Assembly (NCBI RefSeq): GCF_000149955.1
Contig: NC_030987.1
Location: 2,509,236 to 2,573,235, forward strand
Source: Fusarium oxysporum f. sp. lycopersici 4287
Taxonomy: Eukaryota > Ascomycota > Sordariomycetes > Hypocreales > Nectriaceae
Direction: 5' to 3'
Length of the DNA stretch: 64,000 nt
In this document: positions 12,873-24,257 of the stretch, piece after piece
Position numbering within the stretch: the first letter of the stretch is position 1
Layout: each line of letters starts with the position of its first letter
Program-made: the position numbers and the translations under genes
The notes under the pieces: model-generated
The model's input: only the letters and a program-made list of their open reading frames with translations
What the model was told of the DNA's origin: nothing
Databases searched by the model: none

Positions 12873-14451
12873 TGTATCGACTAACACCATAACAAAAACA
12901 CCGAAAAGCACAGAAAACAATGAAACAAAGATCCTCACGCTCAGCTGCGCACATTACAGCCGGAATATTCCGTCTCGAAAAGGAGCTCTTCATCTTGCCA
13001 GCAGCCAGGCTATACTGTAAAATGCCCTATTCTCCTGGTGTGAAGCCTCAAACAGCGCCTCTCGAGTCTAGATACAAATTGGGCCAGGACCCCTGAGGCT
13101 AGCTGAGATAGCCTGTACAGCACACCATCAGCTGCATTTCATCCCACCAACCGAGAGTATAGTGAGTCAGGTCCTGCATCTAAGCAAAGAATAGAGTTGT
13201 CTCATGCTTAAAGAGAAAACTACTCGGGTGAGACAGCTGCTGAGAGTTTATAAACGAAGTGTTTCATAGCTGAGGGTGCGTGCAGAAGAGGTCGACTCAA
13301 TTATCACAAGACGTGGGCTTTTCTTAGCGCCCCTGGGCTGCATGCTTTTTGTTCGACCAGAGCAACAGACAAACGATTTAATTTCCCTTGAATAGAGAGG
13401 CTGAGTCTCACCAAGTTATATACTGAAACCAAAACTAGATGGAGTTGGAATTATCCTTTAATAAAGATCTCAATGTTTCATAGTTGATTCAGGTCTCACA
13501 TGTTATTTAAAAAGGGTGTTTCGATGACCAAAACACTCATTCGTCGCAACTGGTGCCAGTGGAGGTCAGGGCAACACCTGAATTGGGACTGATGAAGACT
13601 TTACCCATCCCAGCCGGTGGATGCATACTCCTGATTGAGCTAGCCCCCGCGCCACACGGATAGTGACTGAAGCGCACCTCGAACCATTGGCTCTCCTGAA
13701 ATGACCTCCAGGCTCAGTAACTAAGACAATGCCAAGGATTGAATCACTGCATGAGACGAGTCAGCGACAAGAGCAGGCGACACGACAGCGCATACTGTGA
13801 ATATGGTGATCATTTGATGAACTGGTGATGGAATAGAAGGCGATCAACTGATGTGGTGAAGATATTGCTTTGCAGTCTCGATAGAGTTTCCCGAACATGA
13901 GTCTGGCCAGGTCCCGTCTTGTTGGTCGCGGCAGTTAATTTTCCCTCCACCATGACGTCGACTTTTCCTTTCAATCCGATCATATCTCGATGTTGCAACG
14001 ACGGATCTTGGGTGATGTCAGAATAGCGACGATCTAGCTCCAAGACAAGGAGTTTTCCTTGGTAGTGCTAATGGTTGTTGTAGACCTTCAAACTTTGAAG
14101 GTTGCATCAAGAGGAGCCATCCAAATTTTCACGTCGATCACTCAAGAATTGCATGGCTATGGAAAGTATCAAAATTATTTGGTAGATTGTTCGTTGCTGT
14201 ACTATAGTAATAATAGGGTAGCTGTTATCCCTCAGCTGTGATATTGGTGGTATCCCGTAATCCGTAATTGTCCGGTGCCATTGCATGCATGTCCATAACG
14301 CCTTGCTAATACTCAGAAAACATGAGAAATCAATATGTGGCTAGTATAGCGGTTGCTGCGAACTTTGCTAATTTCCCAACGCCCGCTTGAAAAAAGCAGT
14401 ATAAGATCAGAGACAAAAAGAAATATTCGTAGAGTGGTAATGTGTAAGCGC
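12873..14451. other. Intergenic, 1.6 kb
   Basis: This is the upstream region of the CFEM-like gene and the 3' flank of the 14452-15180 gene. Frames at 13810-14043 and 14059-14241 are short with no recognisable features. No RNA gene was recognised. Confidence 0.5.
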
Positions 14452-15180
14452 TTATAGGACGCGCACAATCTTGGGAACACGATATCGCGAGGGGCTGTCG
14501 TAGTACTCGCTAATCATACCGCCCTGAAGACCCATAGGTCTCCGGGGAGGTAATCTTCCGTTGACACTCTGGTCTCGTGCGGAAGCTGTCTTGCGCGAGT
14601 CGCGGCTACGCTCACGCTGATCTTGTCGCTCTGAGGAGACTTGGCGAGAGCGTTCAGAATTATGTGTCTCAGAGGAAGATGTCCTGGAACTGGCGCGAGA
14701 TCGGGATCTTCGAGGGCTTGCGTGATCCCAGCCAACGGGCTCTTCTGAGATTTCGTCGAGGAGATCATCATCGCTGTCCTCCTCGTCGCTTTCAGGGTGG
14801 AAGGTACTGTTAAGGGTCTCCCAGAGATCAAGACCAAGATCGTCCCAGATGACGACGGCCTTGAATAAACGACGGCAGGCTTGTGTGCCAGCAGTCTTGT
14901 CGAGCCTGGCAAAAGACTCGAGCTCGCCTAGGCTAGGTAGGTTCTCCCAGGCAATGGAGATCTGATCGGATTGGTCCTTGAAGGGGGATCGCTCAAGGTA
15001 GTAGAGGAGGAAGTCTGAAGTTTCGGCCTTGGTTGCGAATTCAGCTTCCTCGAGAGCCTGTAGGCGAAGCTTCTCTTCTTTGTCCTTTTGCTCCTGTTCT
15101 TGTTGCTGCCTCTGCTTGCGTCTCTTGGGCACACCAAAGAGTGGGACCTTGGGGACGTTGGAAGTAGTTCCTCGGAGCAT
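14452..15180 (-). CDS. Uncharacterised charged protein, 242 aa
   Basis: A single-exon frame of 242 aa. A basic and Gln-rich start (KRRKQRQQQ) is followed by a Glu/Lys-rich helix and a compact ordered segment (residues about 55-120, with WENLPSLGELESFARLDKTA and VVIWDDLGLDLWETL). An acidic run (EEDSDDD) and a long Arg/Ser-rich disordered tail complete it. No catalytic motif or membrane segment is visible. Codon use and amino-acid complexity look like a real gene, and the middle segment looks conserved in kind, but the family was not recognised. It is transcribed away from the large gene-free region to its right. Confidence 0.7.
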   Translation of the reverse strand: MLRGTTSNVPKVPLFGVPKRRKQRQQQEQEQKDKEEKLRLQALEEAEFATKAETSDFLLYYLERSPFKDQSDQISIAWENLPSLGELESFARLDKTAGTQACRRLFKAVVIWDDLGLDLWETLNSTFHPESDEEDSDDDLLDEISEEPVGWDHASPRRSRSRASSRTSSSETHNSERSRQVSSERQDQRERSRDSRKTASARDQSVNGRLPPRRPMGLQGGMISEYYDSPSRYRVPKIVRVL

Positions 15181-18100
15181 CGTTGCGGTGTTGTGAGTTG
15201 GTGTTGACTAGGGAGGTATAGTAAACGTTTTCGAGGTGCTGTATTGGTATATATGGCTGAGCCAGGTCGGATGATGAGCTGGAGGGGTAGGAATGGGTTG
15301 TTGGTCGACGGGGAAGCAAACAAGACAATATGCGTGTCAGATTGTTGCTATTAAAGGATGTTTATGCATGCGTATATTCAAGGCGAGAGCACAAACACGA
15401 CCCAAGCTTGTTAGACGTTTCAAGAGACCAGCTCGTCGAAGCTTTTGGATTTAGTACTGCTCTTGGGAGATACAGTTGGAAAGCAGAATGTCTTGATGGG
15501 AAGAGCAAGATGGGAAAAGTTGAAGTGGTAGGGGTGCTGGCAGATGGATATATGAAGAATTGGATTGGATCGAAATGAATGACACCCTGGGCCTTGTTCC
15601 TGGTCCTTTTTGTTTGTCTTTTGTTGTGCTGCGTTGACTAGCCCGGGACCGGGGGGTGTAGGTAAATGTGATGAGGATCCGCGGCTATTTTGGTGGCAGA
15701 GGTGAGGTAGCCCAAAGCCCGTGCTTGTACTGTAAGGCACTGTAATAGGTGGTAATTGTATTCTCGGTTTCGGAACTTCGCGGATTGGTTGGTGATCGTG
15801 AAAAAGAGAGATCAGCGCGTTTGAGAAACGGGGGAATAGAGGATGCTTTTAATATTATTGTTTCTGGCTGCTTGCTTTTTCTCTTCCGACCCCTTGGCTC
15901 GTAAAATCTACTCCTTTCAGGTTTAACTTGGTTGCTTTAGGCTGGGCTGGGCTGGGCTGGGCTACCGCAGCCTCAGCCATCAGCTGTAGGCACCTCTAGT
16001 GCAGGTCCGTAATTCCATTTACCAAAAACGCCAGAGCGGATCCGTGTCATCATCGAGAGGCTGCTGGAGACCTGACCTGGAGGCGCCCAGCCTGGGCTTG
16101 CTCTGGCTAATTTAGTCGCAACGGTGTCGGCGTAGTTGCTCACTGTCCTGTATTGTAGGTACGAGGCCCAGCCAGTGCACAGTAGGTACTGACGGAGTTC
16201 TGCTAAAATGGTTACCCACTGATTTTCCCCTTGTCTTTCCCAAAAGTCTGGTCTGCCAAGAAGAGAAACGAGTAAGGCGCACCAGTCACCAGAGCAGAAG
16301 ACCCCAGCAGAGTGAGGCATCAGCGGGTTTACCTGAACCTAGGTACTGTAGCGAGTTTTGATCCTTGTCCCGTTTGTCTTTCATTGTCTTTCCGATGCAT
16401 CTGATTTCTGGTTTGTCTCATCCCGAGTTTGGGGGTTGTTCACGAGGATGCTTCGTGATGACCAGTCGAGAATTCTATTGGTTTCGAGACGATACAGTAC
16501 GGTTACGAACAGACGGTCCAACATTAGCCGGCTGGAGGGGTGCCAAAGCCAAACCGTACAGTAGATCCAGAATAGAGGCTATTTGCTTTCCCCAGCTCCC
16601 GCTCAGCCCTTGAACTGTTGAAATGAGTTGTCTTGTCAACGTTTGTTCATTTGATTTGACGTGGCTGTCAGACGGTCCCTGATCGGCATGTGAGTTCGCC
16701 GAACCCTAACCCAACATCTTACGAGCTCGGCAATGTCTCGTTTTGCCGGGCTGCGGGTTAGCTCTTTGCCAGAGGAATGCGGTCCTCGCTCGAATCACCG
16801 CTCTCTTCTCTTGTATTGTCTGTCTCGCCTTTCTATTGTGAAGCTTCCCATCGTAAAACGCGAGGCGTTGCTGCTCGTCATGACTCTCCCCTAATTCTCC
16901 GCGGAAGCCGAGTGACCGAACGGATACTGTTCTGTTGAAACCAATGTTTGCTGCAGCCATTACGGTCTTGGATGCCTAATTGGTTATCGCGAGCAGAGAC
17001 AATAAGACGCTATTTCTGTTAGGTTCAGCAACATCAGGATTATTGTGAGCGTTCCGTGATTCCGACTCCGTCCCGTCATTAGTGTCAGTACCCGCCAGTT
17101 CCTAGTCTCCGTTGCAGTACGATCCCGCCCGTGCGAAGGAGCAGTCCTGACCTGAGGATGATTGAGATGGATGGATGTACCTGGTCGGCCCGTCAAAAGG
17201 AGGCACAGACACAGATGGACATGTCACGCCAGCCAATACTACTGCACCCTAGGCATCTCGCACGGTTGGGGCACCCTTGGGATTGCTCATGATAGGTCGG
17301 CTTCTGTTCCGGAGGCATAAATGGGACAAGGCAGGGGAAGAGACGAGACGAGGCGAGACCCCAAAAGCAAGGGACAAGTACTTTGTAACAAGCCTGAGCC
17401 AGAAGAGAAAAGAGAGGAGAGGGAGCGCTGAAACGCTAACAATTGGTAACATTCCCCGTGTCCCAGGAACCCGGAACGAGAACGACAATCTGCCTTTTTC
17501 CCGACATCGCAAACTAGACCCTATCCTGTCGAGTAACTTTCTCAATGTCCGGTGTCTACGCAATCAATCAATGAGCCGTGAACGCCAAGGCTTTGAAACT
17601 GTAGCCTCGTTCTACCACGGCTAAAGCCATTGAGGTGCAACTTTGTCCTCAATAAGTACACCATGTGGCACTTGACTCGTCAAACTCGCGTTGAGGCTTT
17701 CAAGTGCCTATTCAGAATCCACTTCTGGGCACTCCCGCTTTGCTCGAACCAGAATGCGATCGGCAAATCCCCAGCTTGTGCCGCGTCTAGACTCCCAGAC
17801 TAGACTTGACCCTCTGAAGCTATCCCTAGCTATTCTTTCACGCCAGTCATAGCTTGTATCTTGATATCAGATCAGATCAGATGCACGAATAAAACCTTAA
17901 CCAACAAGACTGTTGGAGTCCACAGCACGAGGCGTCTGTGTTTACGAGTCCACCGCTTTTCTTATCCCACTGAACTACCGATAACTGTTTTTTACAGGCG
18001 TATTCGAGGCTTGCTCGTATCCCACAAGACGACATCACAATGTCGAATGGCCTTCTCATACCGCACCTTAAATGAGCTACCGTGACTTTCACCCGGACTC

Positions 18101-20916
18101 TGTCCGTAGTCCAAACCCTCCACTTCGGTCCGCGATGGGGACCGGAGGCTAACCCACATGACGGCTCCGCGGTTCCACGCAACCCTCCGGTGACGGAAGT
18201 ACCTGAGATACCTGTGGCTCGAAACAGTGACATTCCATGAAACCTTCTCTTTTTCTTCGGCCTCCCCAGACTCATAATTTTTCCATGCCTCATCTGACGG
18301 CATATACCTTAAGTGCGCTTCCGCCGAGAAGGGAGAAACGTCCAGAAGGAAACTCTGCCTGGGGTTTGCATACGCAGTACATTCTCTGCATCTTCTGTCA
18401 AAGTCAAAAGGTGCGGCTACATTCCAACCCTTCTCATACGCGCAACTTCTACCCCGAAGAGGAATCGCCTCTCGGGCAAGTCGTAAATCCCCCAGTCCGA
18501 GGGCGACAGCTGCGGCAGCGGGTAGATGAGGCTCCTAGCCAAGATTAAGCAGCCGTCAAAGCTGTCATGGAACTCAGCAGTGAGGCTTGTGCATTAGGCT
18601 TTGAGTGTGACGTCTATTCAGAGATGTTTTTCGGTCACTGGATGAGGGAGTATAAGGATTGTGGCTGAAGTCTCTTTCTCCCTGGACAAACTCTCACTCA
18701 AGATCAGTAAACAAAATACATTGAGGGTCTGCTCGTGGAATGAAATCAGATGTCTCATGGTCTTGGCGATCAGAACAATGCCGACCAAAAGGCAATCAAC
18801 TCTATTGTCATCTCTTTTAAGACTGGTCTCGCTCTTTCGATGTTGTCCCTGAGAGCCGATTAAGATCAGACAAAGCTTGGATGGACTATGACCAATAGCA
18901 CAAAGCAGGCACAGGTCCCTTAAATGGGCAATTTCAGTGTGATTGAATTTTGCAAACTCAATTTTGCTCAGACTCTATTCCCATCTTCAACCTCTGCAGC
19001 CTTCACAAGTGGTGTATCACATACCCACAGACGTTCATGGCATGTTCGGCATAACGGCATAAACATTGTTTATCTTAGCTGTTCATGCAAGTCAAAGCAG
19101 ACACCACCATACCATCCGTGCGAACCATCTCTGCCCAATATCTGATCTACCCGTCTAATTTAGGTAACATGATCCTCCTCTATCCTTCATAGACCCGTGC
19201 TAGCAGCTGCCTTGTCGATCCAAGACCCCAGAATCTGGTAATTAGCGTGCGCCATACCAAAAACCGCCGCTTTCTGTGGCCCCGAAATTCGCGGCGGCGG
19301 CATGGTTCTGTGCAACCAAGCATTCAAAGTTAAAAGCCTTATGCTAAGCGGACTGGAAATAAGAATTACTTGGGCTCGTTGAAGAAAAGACTAATGCAAG
19401 CACATCATACTATCAAAATGTCTTGCTATGTTGATGATATTGAGAAGCGACTTTTTTCGGACGCCGGGGCAAAGCTGGCGGCTAACGGCCTTATTGGAGC
19501 ATCTAGACATTGCCAAGAAAGAACTAATGAATACTAGGCATGTCCATCGAGGGAATGAAGAGTCCGGGCGAAAGCTATCTCTCGAAATGCTTCATATGGC
19601 CATCTCGAGAGGAAGATCTTGGGTCTTGGCAGCCAAATCAAGATAATGGCAAGGAAATTTTTTCCATGGATTAAACTGACGGGCTTGACCAAAGTGCTGG
19701 GGTTGATGTTGATGGGTCCTTTAGCTTCCAGCCCAAGGGTTTGGATCCAATGTATGGAGTCTTTACCAACAGACTTTGCTAAGTTCCTGCACGAGGAACT
19801 CAATATTGACAGCAACTATCAAAAATACCCTGGAATTGTCACAAAAGTCTCATCAAGAGACGGAGTTCTTGGCTCTTGGCAATAATTTTATATCATTCTT
19901 CTCATCTCGTGTAAGTCACATCGAGGAAATCACCATGTGGCTTGATTACCCCAAAGCCTCCTGAAGGCTCAGGACTGGATCTCCGAGGAGCTTCCCCTAG
20001 AAACAACTCAACGACGTGCAAGAAAATGCACATGATTTTGATGTAAGGGGCTTTGTGATTTCTTTCTGTTCGAGAAATCCACCGGGGAGTCAAGGGGGCG
20101 AGACTATAGACATGAACTAATGGGTATAACATAACATGCTGAACACTGTCGCAATGTAGGGTCTTTGGATGGCCAGAGAATGGCCAAGTTCGGGTATTTT
20201 GAATATCGAGGTATCTGATTCAAATATTGTAGTATTGTCTTTGAAGCAACAGCAATCTGTGGGAGGGTTTGAGTGACAGTGATGTTTGCAAAGTTCTCAA
20301 CTAGGTAGTCATTGCCCAAACGACAAAACCCAATATCAAGTGTACAAACAACCGCAATAGTAAATGAGTCGTCCGATTATCATACTCCGAGCCTGGAGGC
20401 GTAATATATGACTTTCTCTTGCTTTCCTGACACAAGCCAATAACTACTTTGAGATGAAGGGACTCGAGTCCATTTCCTGTTCCAAGTCTTTTCATGGAAG
20501 CCTTTTATGTATACTATCAAATGCACATACAAGTATTCAACACTAGATTTGTCTGGAACTGGTCACTTATGATGTTGAAAGTGCTAGATTGGTTGGCACT
20601 GTCGACTGTGAATGCCCTCAATTCCCATCAGTGGCAGCCTGGCTGACACTGCCATGTAGCTGCCAGAGCACTTCCAACTGATCGGTTGCTGGGCAGTGAA
20701 TTTACATCGACATTTTAAAAACAGGCAGTCATTTATTTTATTTTCATTTCATCAAACTTGCCTGCTTCGATTCCCCATTGTCGCTCATCTTTCGCTTTAC
20801 TTCACAACAGTCTTTAATGAACTACTGTACTTTATCAACTGCATCCCTTCACTGACTTCACCATTTCTACCACAGAAATCTCAAGTAATCACTGATATCA
20901 ACAAAACTCAGTCACC
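15181..20916. other. Large gene-free region, 5.7 kb
   Basis: The two flanking genes point away from each other, so this should hold both promoters. Many frames of 60-140 codons exist on both strands, but none shows a domain, a credible splice chain or sustained coding composition. Contents noted: a GCTGG pentanucleotide repeat at 15941-15963, a GATCA-type microrepeat near 17865-17880, and a possible decayed coding stretch at 19418-19888 that is open only in pieces in three frames. Confidence 0.55.
15941..15963. repeat. Pentanucleotide tandem repeat (GCTGG)4
   Basis: Four perfect GCTGG units plus a partial unit lie in the gene-free region upstream of the 14452-15180 gene. Confidence 0.9.
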
Positions 20917-22476
20917 ATGCTCTGGCGTCGCTCCCGTCTCACCTATGACCCGAAGCAATTCCCCAACTACCGCCCTTGCCCCGAAACCGGTTCCGAGCGC
21001 CTCATCAAGGAGTGTCCGAATGTATTTCATTTCATTGCCTTCGCAATCAGATTTCAGATTTCTATTTTCAGTATCATTCTGGAGTGGTTCTGTATGATGC
21101 TTCGCAGTCCCCTTCAGTACTCCAAGCACAACGATTGGATCCTCGACCACTACAAGGCAAGCCCTACTGCTTCTCACATGCTCTGGGGAGCCTTCATCAC
21201 TGCCTGGTCTTCTCACTTCATGTATCGTATCGGAAAAGCAGTTTGTAAGGTGATTATTGATGCCTATGACGATCCTGTGTGGGCTCTTTACGAGATCTGG
21301 GATCTCGGAGTATACTCGCAGTTCTTTCTTATCCGCACCATCTTTTTCATCCTGACTACCATCTTCAACTTCGTTTGCTTTTGGGCTATATTCCTCTTCA
21401 ACATGTCGACATACTCATTCGTCGTCTCCCTCGCCCTGCTCGGCGCTGTTGCCATGTGGCAGCTACACTATTACTTTTTCGTGTACAGTCCTGAAGTCAC
21501 TGAAGAGGTCTCATACCAGTCCCCTGAGAAAGAAGTTCTTTCTACACCGGACAAACCAGGTCGCTGCTTTCGAGCACCTACACCTTCTACTGGGTCGTCC
21601 ACTTCTTCCTCCCGATCATCGCCTGAGCATACTCCACCTCACCTTCGACCCCGACCATCAAACAAACCCCCTGGCGCTGCATACGTCAAAGTATCTCCCA
21701 AAGCCATACAAAAGCTTCATGACGAAGGAGTCTTCGTCCCAGAACCCACTAGAGTACCCGACTACTCTTATCTGGAACCCTTCGCTGGAAAACGCCCTAC
21801 CAACTTCAGCCGCTATGATGCAAAGAGGCACTTCCGAAAAGTTAGAGAAATCGAGAGGAAGAAAGGCATAATATCAAACAGCCCTGACCCTTATAAAGAT
21901 GATCCTCCCTCTCCTACCGTTATTACAAAGACCGCGTGGATTTATTCCGAGATGGATGCTGTCAACCGACGGCTTCGATTCATCACAGAAGATGTCACCG
22001 AGATGAACATGCTGGTTAACACCTTCAGAGAAAAAGGCAGCGTCCGGTCTCTTCCCGACGCTTCACACGTGATACCATTGTCGCCCCGAACCCAACGGCG
22101 AAACGCAACTCTCGCTGAGAAAGATCGCATCGGAGAAGTCGTTATTGATTATACACGTGAGATCGACTCCCTCTCATTCCGTGTCTTCAGTCACAAAACC
22201 CGCACTGAAGAGGCGCTGAAACGCATCGATCGTCTGGTTGCCCATGCAGGCGATGCCGCTTCCCGCGCGATTCGTAAAGAGGTGGAAGATTGCAGAAGCC
22301 GTGTTGATTTCGCGTTCGAGGGCGCGGAAGCGGCAGTTATGAGCTCTAGTAGAATTGCAGACCTTTGCATTGATCGAAAAGTGAAACTGGAGGCCCAAGC
22401 CAAAAAGTTACGTCGTATGGACCGAACTCAGGCTAGGCATCCTAACATTTCAATCATTGATGACTACTATGGTTGA
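20917..22476 (+). CDS. Multi-spanning membrane protein of unknown function, 519 aa
   Basis: A single exon with a good start context (CACCATG). Hydrophobic segments lie at about residues 36-62 (FAIRFQISIFSIILEWF), 135-160 (FFLIRTIFFILTTIFNFVC) and 162-192 (VVSLALLGAVAMW). The region between 65 and 130 is amphipathic and Trp-rich. From about residue 195 the protein is soluble: a Ser/Pro-rich linker, then a predicted helical section (ERKKGIISN, and residues about 350-500 with heptad-like spacing). It was not assigned to a family. The topology suggests a membrane-anchored protein with a long cytoplasmic helical tail. It is the only gene in the 15.2-23.7 kb interval. Confidence 0.75.
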   Translation: MLWRRSRLTYDPKQFPNYRPCPETGSERLIKECPNVFHFIAFAIRFQISIFSIILEWFCMMLRSPLQYSKHNDWILDHYKASPTASHMLWGAFITAWSSHFMYRIGKAVCKVIIDAYDDPVWALYEIWDLGVYSQFFLIRTIFFILTTIFNFVCFWAIFLFNMSTYSFVVSLALLGAVAMWQLHYYFFVYSPEVTEEVSYQSPEKEVLSTPDKPGRCFRAPTPSTGSSTSSSRSSPEHTPPHLRPRPSNKPPGAAYVKVSPKAIQKLHDEGVFVPEPTRVPDYSYLEPFAGKRPTNFSRYDAKRHFRKVREIERKKGIISNSPDPYKDDPPSPTVITKTAWIYSEMDAVNRRLRFITEDVTEMNMLVNTFREKGSVRSLPDASHVIPLSPRTQRRNATLAEKDRIGEVVIDYTREIDSLSFRVFSHKTRTEEALKRIDRLVAHAGDAASRAIRKEVEDCRSRVDFAFEGAEAAVMSSSRIADLCIDRKVKLEAQAKKLRRMDRTQARHPNISIIDDYYG

Positions 22477-23705
22477 TTACCACCGAGTTTTTGACTCATG
22501 TTTATCGACTAAACGACTAGCAGAGTGCTATTGATTACATATACACCGCGGAGAGCACTTGAAGATTGAGATTTTGGAGTTCAGGATTATACCTTTTGCT
22601 TTGCTACACATAACAGAGAAACCTGCATGATTGACTACGAAGTCGGGAATATAATACCTTAGGTTGACTTTAAGTATAACGGTCAGAGTTGACCATTTAG
22701 GAATGAATTCGATGATTAATGCCATAATGTTTGTTCTTGATGTTCCTAAAGTGATCTATGTCTCGAATCATCTATGATGCTAATCGTTGTGAGAGACCTA
22801 CCACGACAGTAACTCGTTTATCTATATTATCCACGTCGCCTACGTGTAAATGAGTTCTTTCTCTTGAGTTACTCTGGTTATGGTAGGTGGCTCACGATAA
22901 CTAGAAGACGCAGTCCAACACATTCATCTCGGAGGCGAGTGGCCGCTTCTTGAGATGCCCTGCCTTTGCAAATCGGACGGGGCCGGGAACTCCGGTCTAT
23001 AGGAGTTGGCGTTGTCGAGGGGCAAGGGAAATAAGTCGTTGAGGGTCGTGGTGGTGTATCGTAGCGATAAGAGACCGGGACAGAAGCCAGAGCCAGAGCC
23101 AGAATATGTTCTGATGAAACTGTCTAAACAAAGGAAACGGTGCAAGAGACACCTTGAAACTATAAGTAAGGTGTATGGTGGAAGTTCTGTAACTACTGGC
23201 TTTGATGGAAGTGATGCGAGCGACATATGCAATCCTCAATGAAGATGACGAGGTTGCCCTCAACCACCGGGGCCGGATTCTAATGACTTGAAACTGATCA
23301 CTCTGGAAGATCCTTCTCGGTGGTAACCTATCAACTACTCATCTTGAAAATGTCAGGATACGAGAACTGCTAAGGCTGTTGATGCAGGACTGTGATGCCA
23401 CAGACAATGAGAATTCAGTGAACGGGTATAATAGCAACATGATATTGACCTTCCTTGATATTGACTTGTACCATTATCGAATGATACGTCCGTTTAGAGA
23501 GGCGAGGAGAAGAAATATGTACGCATTGTGGCTATATCTTTACTTGCCAAACCCTCTGTGAACACCTGGGTATCGCACATAAAAATCGCATCTCGTCGTC
23601 AAGACAGTTCCAGAACTGATCCTCCAATAAATCCTTCATGTTAGAAATTTCCCACAAATCCATCGACCGAACAGATGATCATCAAGACCACCGAGCCAAA
23701 TCCAG
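22477..23705. other. Intergenic, possible coding relic
   Basis: Short frames at 23006-23242 and 23379-23561 on the plus strand look protein-like in places (MILTFLDIDLYHYRM) but could be joined only through a 34-nt intron, which is too short. They may be decayed coding sequence. Nothing was assigned. Confidence 0.35.
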
Positions 23706-24257
23706 CTAATAACCAGCAGACTCAATACCATGAACCTGCCAGTAAAGACCTCCCTTCTTCCCAGCCTCATCAGCAGCACACTTGGCAGATCCACGAGCCG
23801 CCATCTCCGTTCCAGCAGAGTACTCAAGAACGGCCTTCTGCATAATCCAAACCACATCATCATCGCCGACCTTTAATCCCTTGTCAGCGCGCACAGCAAA
23901 GGCGCACGACCCGGACTTGACGATGTTGACAAGTCCATCTCCCACGCCGTATTCGCGCTTGTCGTCGGAAGCAGCGGGGATGCTGAAAGTGCCGTTACGA
24001 GTGCCAAAGGTTGAGAGAAGCGCTGCGCAGTCCCTGTAGTTGGCTCGCTTTGTGCTCTTGGGGGCCTGGTGCGCGTTGTAAGTCTTCTTGTCGCATGTAC
24101 TGAAGGAGTGGTTTCCAGCAGCCCAGTAGGTGTATGGATCTTCGTAGGCGCTGGGTGCTGTGGTTGAGACGGCGATCATGTTGTCTTTGGTGGGAGTGGC
24201 CGTGGGTGCTGCGGCTGCAAGGCCGATGAAGACGGCGACAAGGTTGATGAAATGCAT
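23706..24257 (-). CDS. Secreted protein with Hce2 (Ecp2 effector-like) domain
   Basis: A single exon of 183 aa starting at the methionine of MHFINLVAVFIGLAAAAPTA, a clear signal peptide with an Ala-x-Ala cleavage context. The rest fits the Hce2 pattern (homologues of Cladosporium fulvum Ecp2): a first cysteine in STCDKKTY, a DCAALL motif near residue 97, an SGSCAFAVR motif near 136, a VGDDDVVWIMQKAV helix, and a final cysteine in ARGSAKCAADE near 170. That makes four cysteines in the mature protein, consistent with two disulphides. Hce2 proteins are secreted by many fungi. Some are plant-facing effectors and others act between fungi, so the role here is not predictable from sequence. The frame is open 33 codons upstream, but a signal peptide begins only at 24257. 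Confidence 0.78.
   Translation of the reverse strand: MHFINLVAVFIGLAAAAPTATPTKDNMIAVSTTAPSAYEDPYTYWAAGNHSFSTCDKKTYNAHQAPKSTKRANYRDCAALLSTFGTRNGTFSIPAASDDKREYGVGDGLVNIVKSGSCAFAVRADKGLKVGDDDVVWIMQKAVLEYSAGTEMAARGSAKCAADEAGKKGGLYWQVHGIESAGY

Noticed and set aside
17740..17775. tRNA-like T-loop (GGTTCGAGC on the minus strand)
   Set aside because: The flanking bases do not pair into a T stem and no acceptor stem or anticodon arm can be found.
23379..23561. Second exon of a small gene joined to upstream sequence
   Set aside because: The only frame-preserving join needs a 34-nt intron, below the usual minimum in these fungi.
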